Assembly: GCA_038373865.1 (NCBI GenBank)
Contig: JAXGGA010002257.1
Span: 1-64,000 of the forward strand
Direction of reading: 5' to 3'
Length of the DNA: 64,000 nt
Origin: Uloborus plumipes
Taxonomy: Eukaryota > Arthropoda > Arachnida > Araneae > Uloboridae
Notes under the pieces: model-generated
Databases searched by the model: none
Told to the model about the DNA's origin: nothing
What the model saw: the letters and a program-made list of their open reading frames with translations, nothing else
Program-made: the position numbers and the translations under genes
Shown: one piece after another, positions 57,901 through 64,000 of the stretch
How the letters are laid out: each line of letters begins with the position of its first letter
Position numbering within the stretch: position 1 is the first letter of the stretch

Positions 57901-60681
57901 CCTAATTGACTAATAATAACTCAATTATCTCTTTATAATCAACAAGAAAGATCATAGATTTATCTATAGAAAAAGCTTACAGTTGAAGTTTCAAACCTGT
58001 TAAAGTATTTTTTAAGTCCTATATGCAACATTTCTTTTTTTTTTTTTTTGTTTAATTCTTTGCCAAAATTTTTTTCGCTTTAAAGTTATTAAAAAGAATA
58101 GAACTTGTGAGGAATATGGTGGCCAAAGTAAGTATGAAGTAAATATCTTCACTTAAATTTCAGATTAGTTCTATGCCAGACTAGCTACAACAGTTTCTTT
58201 TGTGCAATTAGTTTTTATAATTTAATTCATTCTTTTTGTGATACTATTAGCACTATTAGTTTAAAACTTTAAATCTTGCAATTTTTTTCTCTGCATCCCA
58301 CTACTTTAAAAACATAAAAAACATTTTGCACAGCTCTTCTACAACTCTATTTTGGCAAGCGTAAGTTTTGAAAATCATAGCACAACATGTAGACAAGTAA
58401 TACTGCAATCTACATAGTATGCTGCGATCTACTAAATAATCGATTGTATCAAAGCTGTTGCTATACAGATTAAAATGATTAAGAATCTTTCCAATTGTTT
58501 GAACTAATATTTATGCGTTGGAAAATGAGAATAATTGAAAAAAAGAAAAATTCTTTCAAGAAAATGGTCTTTAGTCTGAAAAACTCAAAAAATTGTGAAA
58601 ATTACAAAAAAGCATAAAAATGAAGGCTCTTTGAGCACCATCTTCCATTAAGAGTAGGGAGCTGAAATTTTAGGGGAGTGATCTTATACATAAATGTAAA
58701 AAAAGTAGGGTGCGCCCTGGTCTGTAGCAAAAAAAACATTTTTTTGAACCACCCTAATGTACAGTTGCTAATGCTGTGTAAAAAACAAACAAAAAAATAT
58801 ATTTCTTTGGGTGTCTTAAGGATATGTAATAGGAGGTTCTTTTATTGATGATTAATTTTACTTTTCCGTAATAATATTATGTAAACAAAAATTCAGTTTA
58901 AAATAACTTTTTAATTTAACTTTTTCGGTTGAACGAATAATTCCCCCCCCCCCCCAACACATACATTTTTAAGAGGGTGCAGTGTTCGCTCCGTCAAGAC
59001 AACATTTGATGTGCATTGATCTTTTTTACATTTCTCAATGCAACTGTCTTGCCTCTTTAAATATAATCAATTTAAGTCTAAATTTGAATTTTTTAGTTTT
59101 AAACCGGAAAAATTTTATTTCCCAGCACGCTGGTCAACCTCACTTTTTTCTGGCACACAGACTAAATCTGGGTAGCTGGAAGCAAGCAAAAAATTGCCAA
59201 ATGATGCATCATTAAATGATGTAGAATTCCGCCAAATTTCTAACAACCATATTTGCTTACCGTTGAATGTAGTTTGATCATTCGCTTCGCTTCGAAACAT
59301 TAGCGATTTTCGATTACGCCCGGCTAACGGACAATTACCTCTGGGTAATACAGTACAAAGCATAATAAATAACAACCATAGTTAGTATGCAAATGCAAAT
59401 TATTTTCAGCTTTTTTTTAGCTTATCGAAATATGCTTTGATTGGGATCAAGTGATAGGGGAAAGAAAAGTTTGGAGAGAAAGTTGGTAAAATTTAGAAAA
59501 GTGTATTAAACAACACACTACACGATAATTTTATTTTTCAGTCAAGATCTAAAATCACGAAAATTTGAAAAGACCAGAAAGATTGTGGTCCCAAGGGATC
59601 CAGATTTGGGTTCTCATACTGTAAATATGAAATTTTTCATTAAGATTATAATAACAGACACTTTTATTCGCAGTTAATTTTGCACAGTGAAATCCTGTTA
59701 CAACAAACTTCAAGCAACCACAAGTTTTATTTGTAGCAATGAGAATTTTGTTATGTTGGAATTCAAGCAATGTAATGAACTGAAAATTTAATTCATTGAA
59801 ATGGATATTTTGTTCTACTCATATCTTGTTGTGGGATTTTACTGTAGTATGAACAATAGCAGAAGTGCACCAAAGTTGGACCCTAATTCCTTTTCCTACT
59901 ACAAATTTACTAATATTTAAAATGAAATGGCTTGTCCTGTCATAAATCTACGCTTCTTTAAATGTCTAAGAATTCCATAGCCTTAAGCTTCATTTTTAAA
60001 TAATAGCAAATAATTTATGAATTTAATAAAAAGTGAAAAAATGTTTTTAAAAAAGTGCTCCTAATTTAGACTCCTTCTTTTTGAGAACAAAAATCATCAA
60101 AAATGATCTCATCATCAATGCACACAAAAAAGGAGGTAATACTTTCAAATACAGGACTTTGACTTAGAAAAATAAGCACTTTGGATAACATAGTTTTGTC
60201 AGTTATAAACTTTTACAAACTGTTTTCAAAGCGCATAATCACTTAATTCCTCTTGTCTACTACATACCAAAAATGTAAATTAATTTTTACATGTTTGGAA
60301 GTGAAGTGATGAACTTTAAAGTCATATTTCAAACATTTCGTAGCAAACAAAAACACACAGTCAAATACTACTCACAAATGACCGACTCAAACTGAGAAAC
60401 AGTGATCCCACAGGTTGTATACAAAGTGAACTATTTAAGACGCGTACCGATAGTATGTGTCATGCATTTGCCAAATTACACCAGGGGTCCGATTTAGGTT
60501 ACCTTCCTCTATATAAAACTTGTAACACAGGAAAAAAATACTTGTATGTGATTCAAATTTACATTCTCTAATATGAAGTAAATTCAAAATTTACACTTAA
60601 TTACCTAATGGACAAAGCCTGTATTCTAAGTCCAGAATAATCTCTTTCTTTTTCTTCAACGTTTTTCCATTCATCATCCTC
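45797..60681 (-). CDS. CDV3: CDV3 homologue, C-terminal four exons (5' exon not in window)
   Basis: Exons in transcript order are 60605-60681, 53171-53310, 48519-48723 and 45797-45914. They total 540 nt and give 179 residues plus TAA. Junction phases agree at every splice. Family hallmarks appear in order: EDDEWKNVEEKERDYSGLRI, a Glu/Gln-rich linker, SGPWKCV, PVGTYRPPALRNS, LHFPSL, and a C-terminal amphipathic LQLDLENKFSAL. CDV3 is a small soluble, largely disordered protein of poorly known biochemical role. Vertebrate CDV3 is about 250 residues, so the missing N-terminus (a basic Lys-rich start in known homologues) is about 70-80 residues and was not found up to 64000. The introns (about 7.3, 4.4 and 2.6 kb) are filled with transposons. 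Confidence 0.9.
46630..46797. mobile_element. pogo-like MITE in CDV3 3'-most intron
   Basis: The right end TTATCAAGACTCAACTG is followed by TA. The left end CAGTAGTCTCGATAA is decayed. Internally it is the inverse of the 35552-35699 element (AGCTTTTAGCCGGTCCCTTA). Confidence 0.5.
47006..47180. mobile_element. pogo-like MITE (175 bp)
   Basis: CAGTTGATCTCGCTTATTAG follows TA (47004-47005). The opposite end, TTAAGCAGGCTGAACTG, is followed by TA (47181-47182). Internal sequence is AT-rich. Confidence 0.6.
48094..48262. repeat. Fragment of the CAGGGGTG hAT-like family
   Basis: This block, ending ACAATCACCCCTG, matches 52645-52853 over most of its length (AAATATTT, TTTCCGGTATTT, ATGAAAATACC). The matching left part lies at about 46868-47003, separated by about 1.1 kb of other sequence, implying an insertion or rearrangement in this copy. 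Confidence 0.55.
48519..48723 (-). CDS. CDV3: CDV3 exon with YRPPA and FPSL motifs
   Basis: The minus-strand acceptor (AACTTTAG) and donor (GTAAGA) bound 205 nt. The reading contains PPVEEPETNEETPKPVGTYR, PPALRNSS, a Ser-rich stretch and ELHFPSLSSAAES. The GxYRPP and FPSL motifs occupy the same order as in vertebrate CDV3. The in-phase ATG upstream at 48745 is intronic because the exon begins at the AG. Confidence 0.9.
51385..51828. mobile_element. 444-bp element of the CTGTACCTCAGAACCAG family
   Basis: The left end CTGTACCTCAGAACCAGACT continues TAACGTAAGTCCATTTTCGT. The right end TCTGGTTCTGAGGTACA is its inverse over 17 bases. AATTT flanks both sides. It is the fuller relative of the perfect foldback at 34778-34879. 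Confidence 0.65.
52423..52853. mobile_element. hAT-like MITE with ACAAACG duplication
   Basis: CAGGGGTGATTGTG and its inverse CACAATCACCCCTG bound 431 bp. ACAAACG precedes the left end (52416-52422) and follows the right end (52854-52860). CAGGGG ends with a duplication of 7-8 bp fit hAT. A G run (52486-52500) and repeated TACCGG words lie inside. Confidence 0.75.
53171..53310 (-). CDS. CDV3: CDV3 exon with acidic linker and SGPW motif
   Basis: The minus-strand acceptor (AACTGTAG) and donor (GTAAGG) bound 140 nt. After completing the split Ser it reads EKEKEEEQLKEQMLSEQNGE, then NKNSEGQSGPWKCV and PTPAAEVVEEE. SGPW is a conserved CDV3 landmark. It ends with one base of a Lys codon, completed by the next exon. 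Confidence 0.88.
53911..56379 (+). mobile_element. P-type (THAP9-like) DNA transposon with intact ends
   Basis: CGGGACCGCCGCGAA (53911-53925) and its exact inverse (56365-56379) are the TIRs. GCTCAAA lies directly outside both ends (53904-53910 and 56380-56386), a 7-8 bp target duplication as expected for P-type elements. Subterminal inverted similarity continues inward to CGCTAAGCGATGG at about 53993-54005 and its inverse at 56295-56307. It carries the 500-codon transposase fragment. It is inserted in a larger element inside a CDV3 intron. Confidence 0.85.
54369..55871 (+). CDS. P-element/THAP9-type transposase, N-terminally incomplete
   Basis: One uninterrupted frame of 500 codons. KKIFILFDSVHILKCIRNNW (about residues 35-55) is the D-x-x-H-x-x-K-x-x-R-N-N block of the RNase H-like fold in P/THAP9 transposases. 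TDALEGRFGQYRQLHGGNY (about 251-269) is the conserved C-terminal LExxFGxxR block, which likely supplies the catalytic Glu (inference). No THAP zinc finger or first catalytic Asp region is in this frame. Family members are usually 700-900 residues, so about 250 or more are missing, either in an upstream exon not recognised or by deletion. The ATG at 54369 is the first in frame, but a true start may be upstream. The long intact frame implies recent activity. Confidence 0.8.
   Translation: MRLEGSLEGVINRNIFTSICGGELQSYFPNPQYDGKKIFILFDSVHILKCIRNNWLNQKTSENTFMFPSFDDENELLHASLGHLRYLFSEEENSLMKYAPKLSKKALFPSNLERQNVVLYLKIFDESKASALRSLNDEKYEGTAIFLDIIVKWWRIMNIKNTRKGFEKFEENSKPFECLTDERIDFLRKFVKWLEMWKNMQIKGIKSKRAGKLTEETFCSLTHTTKAMIEIIIYNFTTLNSNFVLTAKYQTDALEGRFGQYRQLHGGNYNLTIEEVIKAEKKLRLTNIINLHSSKYRSYPLSEFLLDFSEEKDENVEAEISIHSVDFRNHTKEEKNIVPFYIYISGYAVCKIKTHLQCHTCVQFLALDKTILFDMTDERTKYYLLDIDRGRLTYPNPEIVKTLMICHKIFQFILRNQEELLFLPDVKGVLKSAIKEKLLEFDDVNEDCESCNRPRMELVMKCVSVFLNIFLNNYTKMKNNPTVNRGTKRKYTILKCSAAE
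59685..59844. mobile_element. Possible pogo-like MITE (decayed)
   Basis: CAGTGAAATCCTGTTACAAC and inverted TTGTTGTGGGATTTTACTG face each other 160 bp apart; TA follows the right end only. Internal AACAAACTTCAAGCAACC resembles related TA-flanked elements. Confidence 0.4.
60605..60681 (-). CDS. CDV3: CDV3 exon with conserved EDDEW...DYSGLR block
   Basis: Read on the minus strand, the acceptor TATTTTTAG precedes GAG at 60681 and the donor GTAATT follows 60605. The 77-nt exon encodes 25 residues plus two bases of a split Ser. EDEW and DYSGLR are the most conserved CDV3 motifs. The upstream phase is 0, so the missing first exon must end on a codon boundary. Confidence 0.9.
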
Positions 60682-61159
60682 CTAAAAATACATACATTTC
60701 TTCAATTTCTTTATTTTACTGTTTCAATACTACTATGTCAATATTTTGGCAATCACAATTTTAATTTTCGTTTATAAACGAAATAGAGAGGAATCAAATA
60801 GAGAGGAATCAAAAGATTTTTCTCTAGCAGGTGAGAATATTTTGCCTTTTTAATTGGTACATACCAGACATTATAATTTATACCACACATATTAAAACTT
60901 TTAGAACCTTATTATTAATACCAATTATAGAGAAGCGACTCCCCATCTTTTTTCCGTTGCCAACCTTTTTCAAAATCTGAAAGAAATTTGTGAACCCCTT
61001 GTATAGCAAGTATAAGTAACAAGCTAAAAACACAGACTCTAAAATTTTGGAGACTTTTTTCTTTGATGTTGCCCAAAGATTCATAAGAACAAAAACATAA
61101 TTGCAAAATATAGAAGTATAAACATTGTTACGAAACTTAAATGACGAACCTGAATGTGT

Positions 61160-61575
61160 ATATAGGGCAATTTCACAGTATTTGGATGTTGCGGACTCTA
61201 CATTTCACAAAGTTCAAACATCAATATTTACTACATACAGATCTAAAAATGAATTCTTTTTTTGCTAGTGTAGAAGTACTACCAACACACAAACTCAAAA
61301 TAAAAGGAAGTGTTAATTTAACTGCAAATTAATTAGTTATGGCAAAAAAACTTGTGTTGCGGACTCTACACACAAAAGTACGGCAAAAAAATAATCATGA
61401 TTGAGTGTTAATCCCTCTAAATCTATTTATCCCATATTATCAATGCTGTTTTTTTTTAAACACTGATACACTTAGATACTTGGAGTTCAAAAATTTTTAA
61501 AATGAAAAATTGAAAAAGTAGAGGAAAAAAACTTAACATACACAGTAAAATGCTTTTTGTGTTGCGCACTCTACA
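61160..61575. repeat. Three spaced copies of TTGCGGACTCTAC
   Basis: TTGCGGACTCTACA occurs near 61188 and 61357, and TTGCGCACTCTACA near 61562, all in one orientation, about 170-205 bp apart. GGGCAATTTCAC begins just before the first, resembling the end of the 26505 element. No matching right end was found. Confidence 0.5.
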
Positions 61576-61789
61576 AAATGTACCAATTGACTTTTGCCAT
61601 AAAACTTTTTATTTAAATTTGTTTTACAAGAAAAAAATAATGAAAGATTTAGTTTTACATTTGCTTTACAAGAAAAAGCAAGTAATTAAAGATCTAGAAG
61701 TAATTTTTTTATAAGAAAAAAAAAATAAAGTATTTTAGTAAGGAAAGAAGTACTGTCCGCTACTTCTTTACTGTAAGCAAAAAACCTAC

Positions 61790-61985
61790 CAGAGTTAATA
61801 AGTGCTGAATCTCCTGGAAATTTCATTAAGTATCCTGTAGCAGGAATTGTTTCCTTTTCTTGTTTTTTTAGTGGTTTGAATTTGTTATTATCTACTGGCT
61901 GAAACACAAATTTTACTTCAATAGATTTCTTTACATCTTCATTAATAAGCAGTAAGTAACCGCCCCTAAGCAAGGGCTGAGGCAT
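61790..61985 (-). other. Unassigned exon-like open frame
   Basis: A minus-strand open frame reads MPQPLLRGGYLLLINEDVKK and continues to FPGDSALINSG, where a consensus donor GTAGGT occurs (exon edge about 61790). An acceptor-like CTCAG sits at 61977-61980, and the frame is open back to a TAG near 62015. Joining it to the CDV3 exon at 60681 would shift frame into an immediate stop, so it is not a CDV3 exon. It may be an exon of another gene or a repeat-borne frame, since the adjoining 62010-62200 sequence looks repetitive. No domain recognised. Confidence 0.25.
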
Positions 61986-62009
61986 AAAACATGCAATACG
62001 AATTACACC

Positions 62010-62240
62010 GTACTAAGTGCGGTCGCTCGCTGGTATTTATAATTTCACATTAGCTACCAGTTTTTTTTTTTTTTTTTTTGGCTCTCTTTGCTATATAAAA
62101 GATTTTTGTCTCCAACTCAACTACTTTCGTATTCCATGCTGATGAGAGCAGAATAAGCTCGAAACAGCTGTCCATGGATGTCCATGGATGTTAATTAGTT
62201 TCATTTTTGTATGGAAAGCAGGACAAGGGGATCATTCTTT
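62010..62240. repeat. Repeat-like block with direct TGTCCATGGATG duplication
   Basis: A poly-T run, then AGCAGAATAAGCTCGAAACA and a duplicated TGTCCATGGATG (62169-62190). The composition and phrase resemble a dispersed repeat. Its class is not recognised. Confidence 0.35.
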
Positions 62241-64000
62241 TCAACTATTCAAATTTCAAGCTAGCCAGTAGATTTGGAAAAATTACTACTTTAAGAGTTG
62301 TGGGCACCTGGAACAGCTTACGAGAAGAAGCTGTAATTGAGTAAGGAAGTTGATAACTTAAAGAAGGCTACTAATCTTCATTGGTGGTTATAAATTGACT
62401 AGGATCAGCCTAGCTAGTCCAGAGCCTATTGCTGGTCTTCACATTTGTATGATTATTCTTTGTTGAGCATCAGTCAAAGTTGAAAAAACAAAGAAGCTCA
62501 ACATTTGGTTCAAACATCTGAATGTATGACATGTATGTAGGACACAGTAATTTAATTTACGTCTGCATTTATCTCTGTATGTCTTGAAAATCCTTTTTCA
62601 CTCAAAAACGTTGTGCAACAGGGAAATAACAATGTATATTTCTGACACAACTGTATGTACATTTATATGTAACACTGAATTAATAGTAAGTTAAGGAATG
62701 GCCTTTAAAAAATCCGTGACAGAAAACTGTCACAGATTAACTAAAATATCTTTTTCTTACAGTAAAATTAGAAAAGTTCTCTAAATTTATATCTCCTTAA
62801 TGAGAACTAACAGTGCAGCTGCTTGATAAGGATATGTTGAATATATTAATTGCTTAAGATTTTTCCTGCTTTCATTATATATAAAAGTGAGGAATAAAAT
62901 GCATACTGAGAACTATAACTAATTAGTACACGAAAGGTAATGTTTACCAAGAAAAATACTTTTATAGGTACTTATTGGAAGAAAAAGTTCACAAATTTCG
63001 ACAATTCAATTTTCACAAGCAGCAGAAATGAAGTTGCATAATTTAAATCCATTGACTTTTTTACTCTGTATCTCACATTACCTCAAAATTCACCCAGGAA
63101 ATTTTTCTAAAGTAATTTACTTTTTCGCACCTCCTGTGGTATCCTTCGGTTGCTAGGCACTCAGCTAGGCATTGAGGAGTCATCATACATATAGTTGAAA
63201 AACTAAACAAAAAATTAACGAAAGATTTTTCACATGCTCATGCATGCTCCATGAAGTATTGCTTCATGCAAATTTTTTGAACAAAGCTATTGAAGAACAA
63301 AAGTATCCATATTCGTTTATCTGAATACAATGTATTCAAAAGTTGAATTTTTTTGGTTTCAATTCTATCGTTTTCAATAATGGCGATTAACTTTGCAATA
63401 ATACACTTGATTCTTTAAATGTAAAATATGTTCAGGTATGCTAACAGTTTCACACAAAGAAGAATGAGCTTGAGACTAACGAATAAAAAACTGCTTGAGC
63501 TTATGATTTTTTCTCCAACAAGCAATTTGTTAAAATTTTATTATTACAATATTATTCCCTTGAACCTCCTTTACTTCTTGCGAACTCCAAGGGTTCGTAT
63601 ACCACGACTGGGAACCCGAAACCCATGATATCATGTTCTAAAGTTTTTAATTGGCTAACATTTTAGACGTCGAGATTTTTCTTTGATCATATCAGCAAGT
63701 ACATAAAGCAACATATATTTTATGTGAGATGCAATCCTCATAATTTCTTTGAAAAATAGCTAATATTTGAGATTTTTTCATAAAAATATTAAAATGCTAA
63801 ATAAAGCTTAACTGTTTAATAAACTTGCAGAGTTTTGAAACATTTCAAATTTATTTATCTGGTGCTCTTTCTGTAACAAGCCTTAAATTACTTGATTGTA
63901 AAGCAATAGCTTTTAGTGATAAAACTGACACATTTCTCAACATGTTTTAGCAACAATATAGATCTCATGATTGCACTTGACTTCACATTTTTGTCGTTTG
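62240..64000. other. Right edge, no recognised gene
   Basis: AT-rich sequence. The CDV3 first exon (Lys-rich start) was looked for on the minus strand here and not found. No other feature supported. Confidence 0.4.

Larger units (their letters stand above)
53764..58764. mobile_element. 5-kb composite element with GGTGGTTCA ends in CDV3 intron
   Basis: TGTACAGTACGGTGGTTCA at the left and, inverted, TGTACATTAGGGTGGTTCA at the right (two differences) bound the block, which lies wholly between two CDV3 exons. About 2.5 kb of it is the P-type transposon at 53911-56379; the remainder (53764-53910 and 56380-58764) is AT-rich without a recognised frame. TTGCTAA occurs near both outer edges but not at matching offsets, so the target duplication is uncertain. 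Confidence 0.5.

Noticed and set aside
59115..59375. Possible exon with donor-like CAACG|GTAAGC near 59260
   Set aside because: Would lie between two CDV3 exons whose phases already join correctly; no homology recognised. Could be an alternative or non-coding exon, but there is no support.
61790..61985. Possible upstream exon of CDV3
   Set aside because: Ends in phase 1, but the next CDV3 exon needs phase 0. Joining them gives an immediate stop, and the sequence does not resemble the Lys-rich CDV3 start.
1..64000. CRISPR arrays, rRNA, tRNA or bacterial operon structure
   Set aside because: None seen. The repeated arrays are satellites and transposon ends, and gene structure is intron-rich eukaryotic.

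Overview
This is a eukaryotic, AT-rich genomic window with two host protein-coding genes, both split by long introns, set in a dense and multiply nested population of transposable elements. The organism looks like an arthropod, probably an arachnid (spider-like). The reasons are the kilobase-scale introns with consensus GT/AG sites, the (GACC/GACA)n-tailed tandem repeats, the short Helitron-like elements ending in CTAG, and the many small TA-flanked elements. This taxonomic guess is an inference from repeat style and gene structure, not a database match.

The + strand gene (about 1.1-34.1 kb) has six coding exons: 1251-1350, 8351-8538, 13509-13571, 15146-15320, 21268-21443 and 31624-33726. All splice phases agree. 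It encodes a protein of about 934 residues (about 921 if the second in-frame ATG is used). Four transmembrane segments are followed by a long cytoplasmic tail with a PPPPY motif. The architecture fits the ENTREP/FAM189 family of endosomal membrane adaptors that recruit WW-domain ubiquitin ligases. The first exon lies in a CpG-rich promoter-like segment with two upstream ORFs.

The - strand gene (60.7 down to 45.8 kb) is the 3' part of CDV3, with four consecutive exons in phase: 60605-60681, 53171-53310, 48519-48723 and 45797-45914. They give the C-terminal 179 residues. The N-terminal exon was not found and probably lies beyond the right edge.

Between and inside these genes:
- 1-12 kb holds tandem repeats and nested small elements.
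- 14.6-20.6 kb holds a hAT-type MITE with a perfect 8-bp target duplication, a 1.46-kb TIR element and a piggyBac-like TTAA element nested in an inverted-repeat element.
- 22.1-25.7 kb is a minus-strand Helitron-like unit carrying a 1.9-kb TIR element.
- 26.5-28.5 kb is a 2-kb element carrying seven copies of one 14-bp motif.
- 28.5-28.9 kb is a hairpin of about 370 bp.
- 37.9-40.9 kb is a head-to-tail array of Helitron-like copies with internal satellites.
- 53.8-58.8 kb, inside the first visible CDV3 intron, is a 5-kb element that contains a complete-ended P-type transposon with a 500-codon open transposase fragment.

The most interesting material is not a new gene system. It is (i) a recurrent architecture in which several unrelated-looking TIR elements carry internal arrays of a family-specific motif, (ii) the tandem Helitron array, and (iii) the P-type transposon with intact ends but no visible THAP region.
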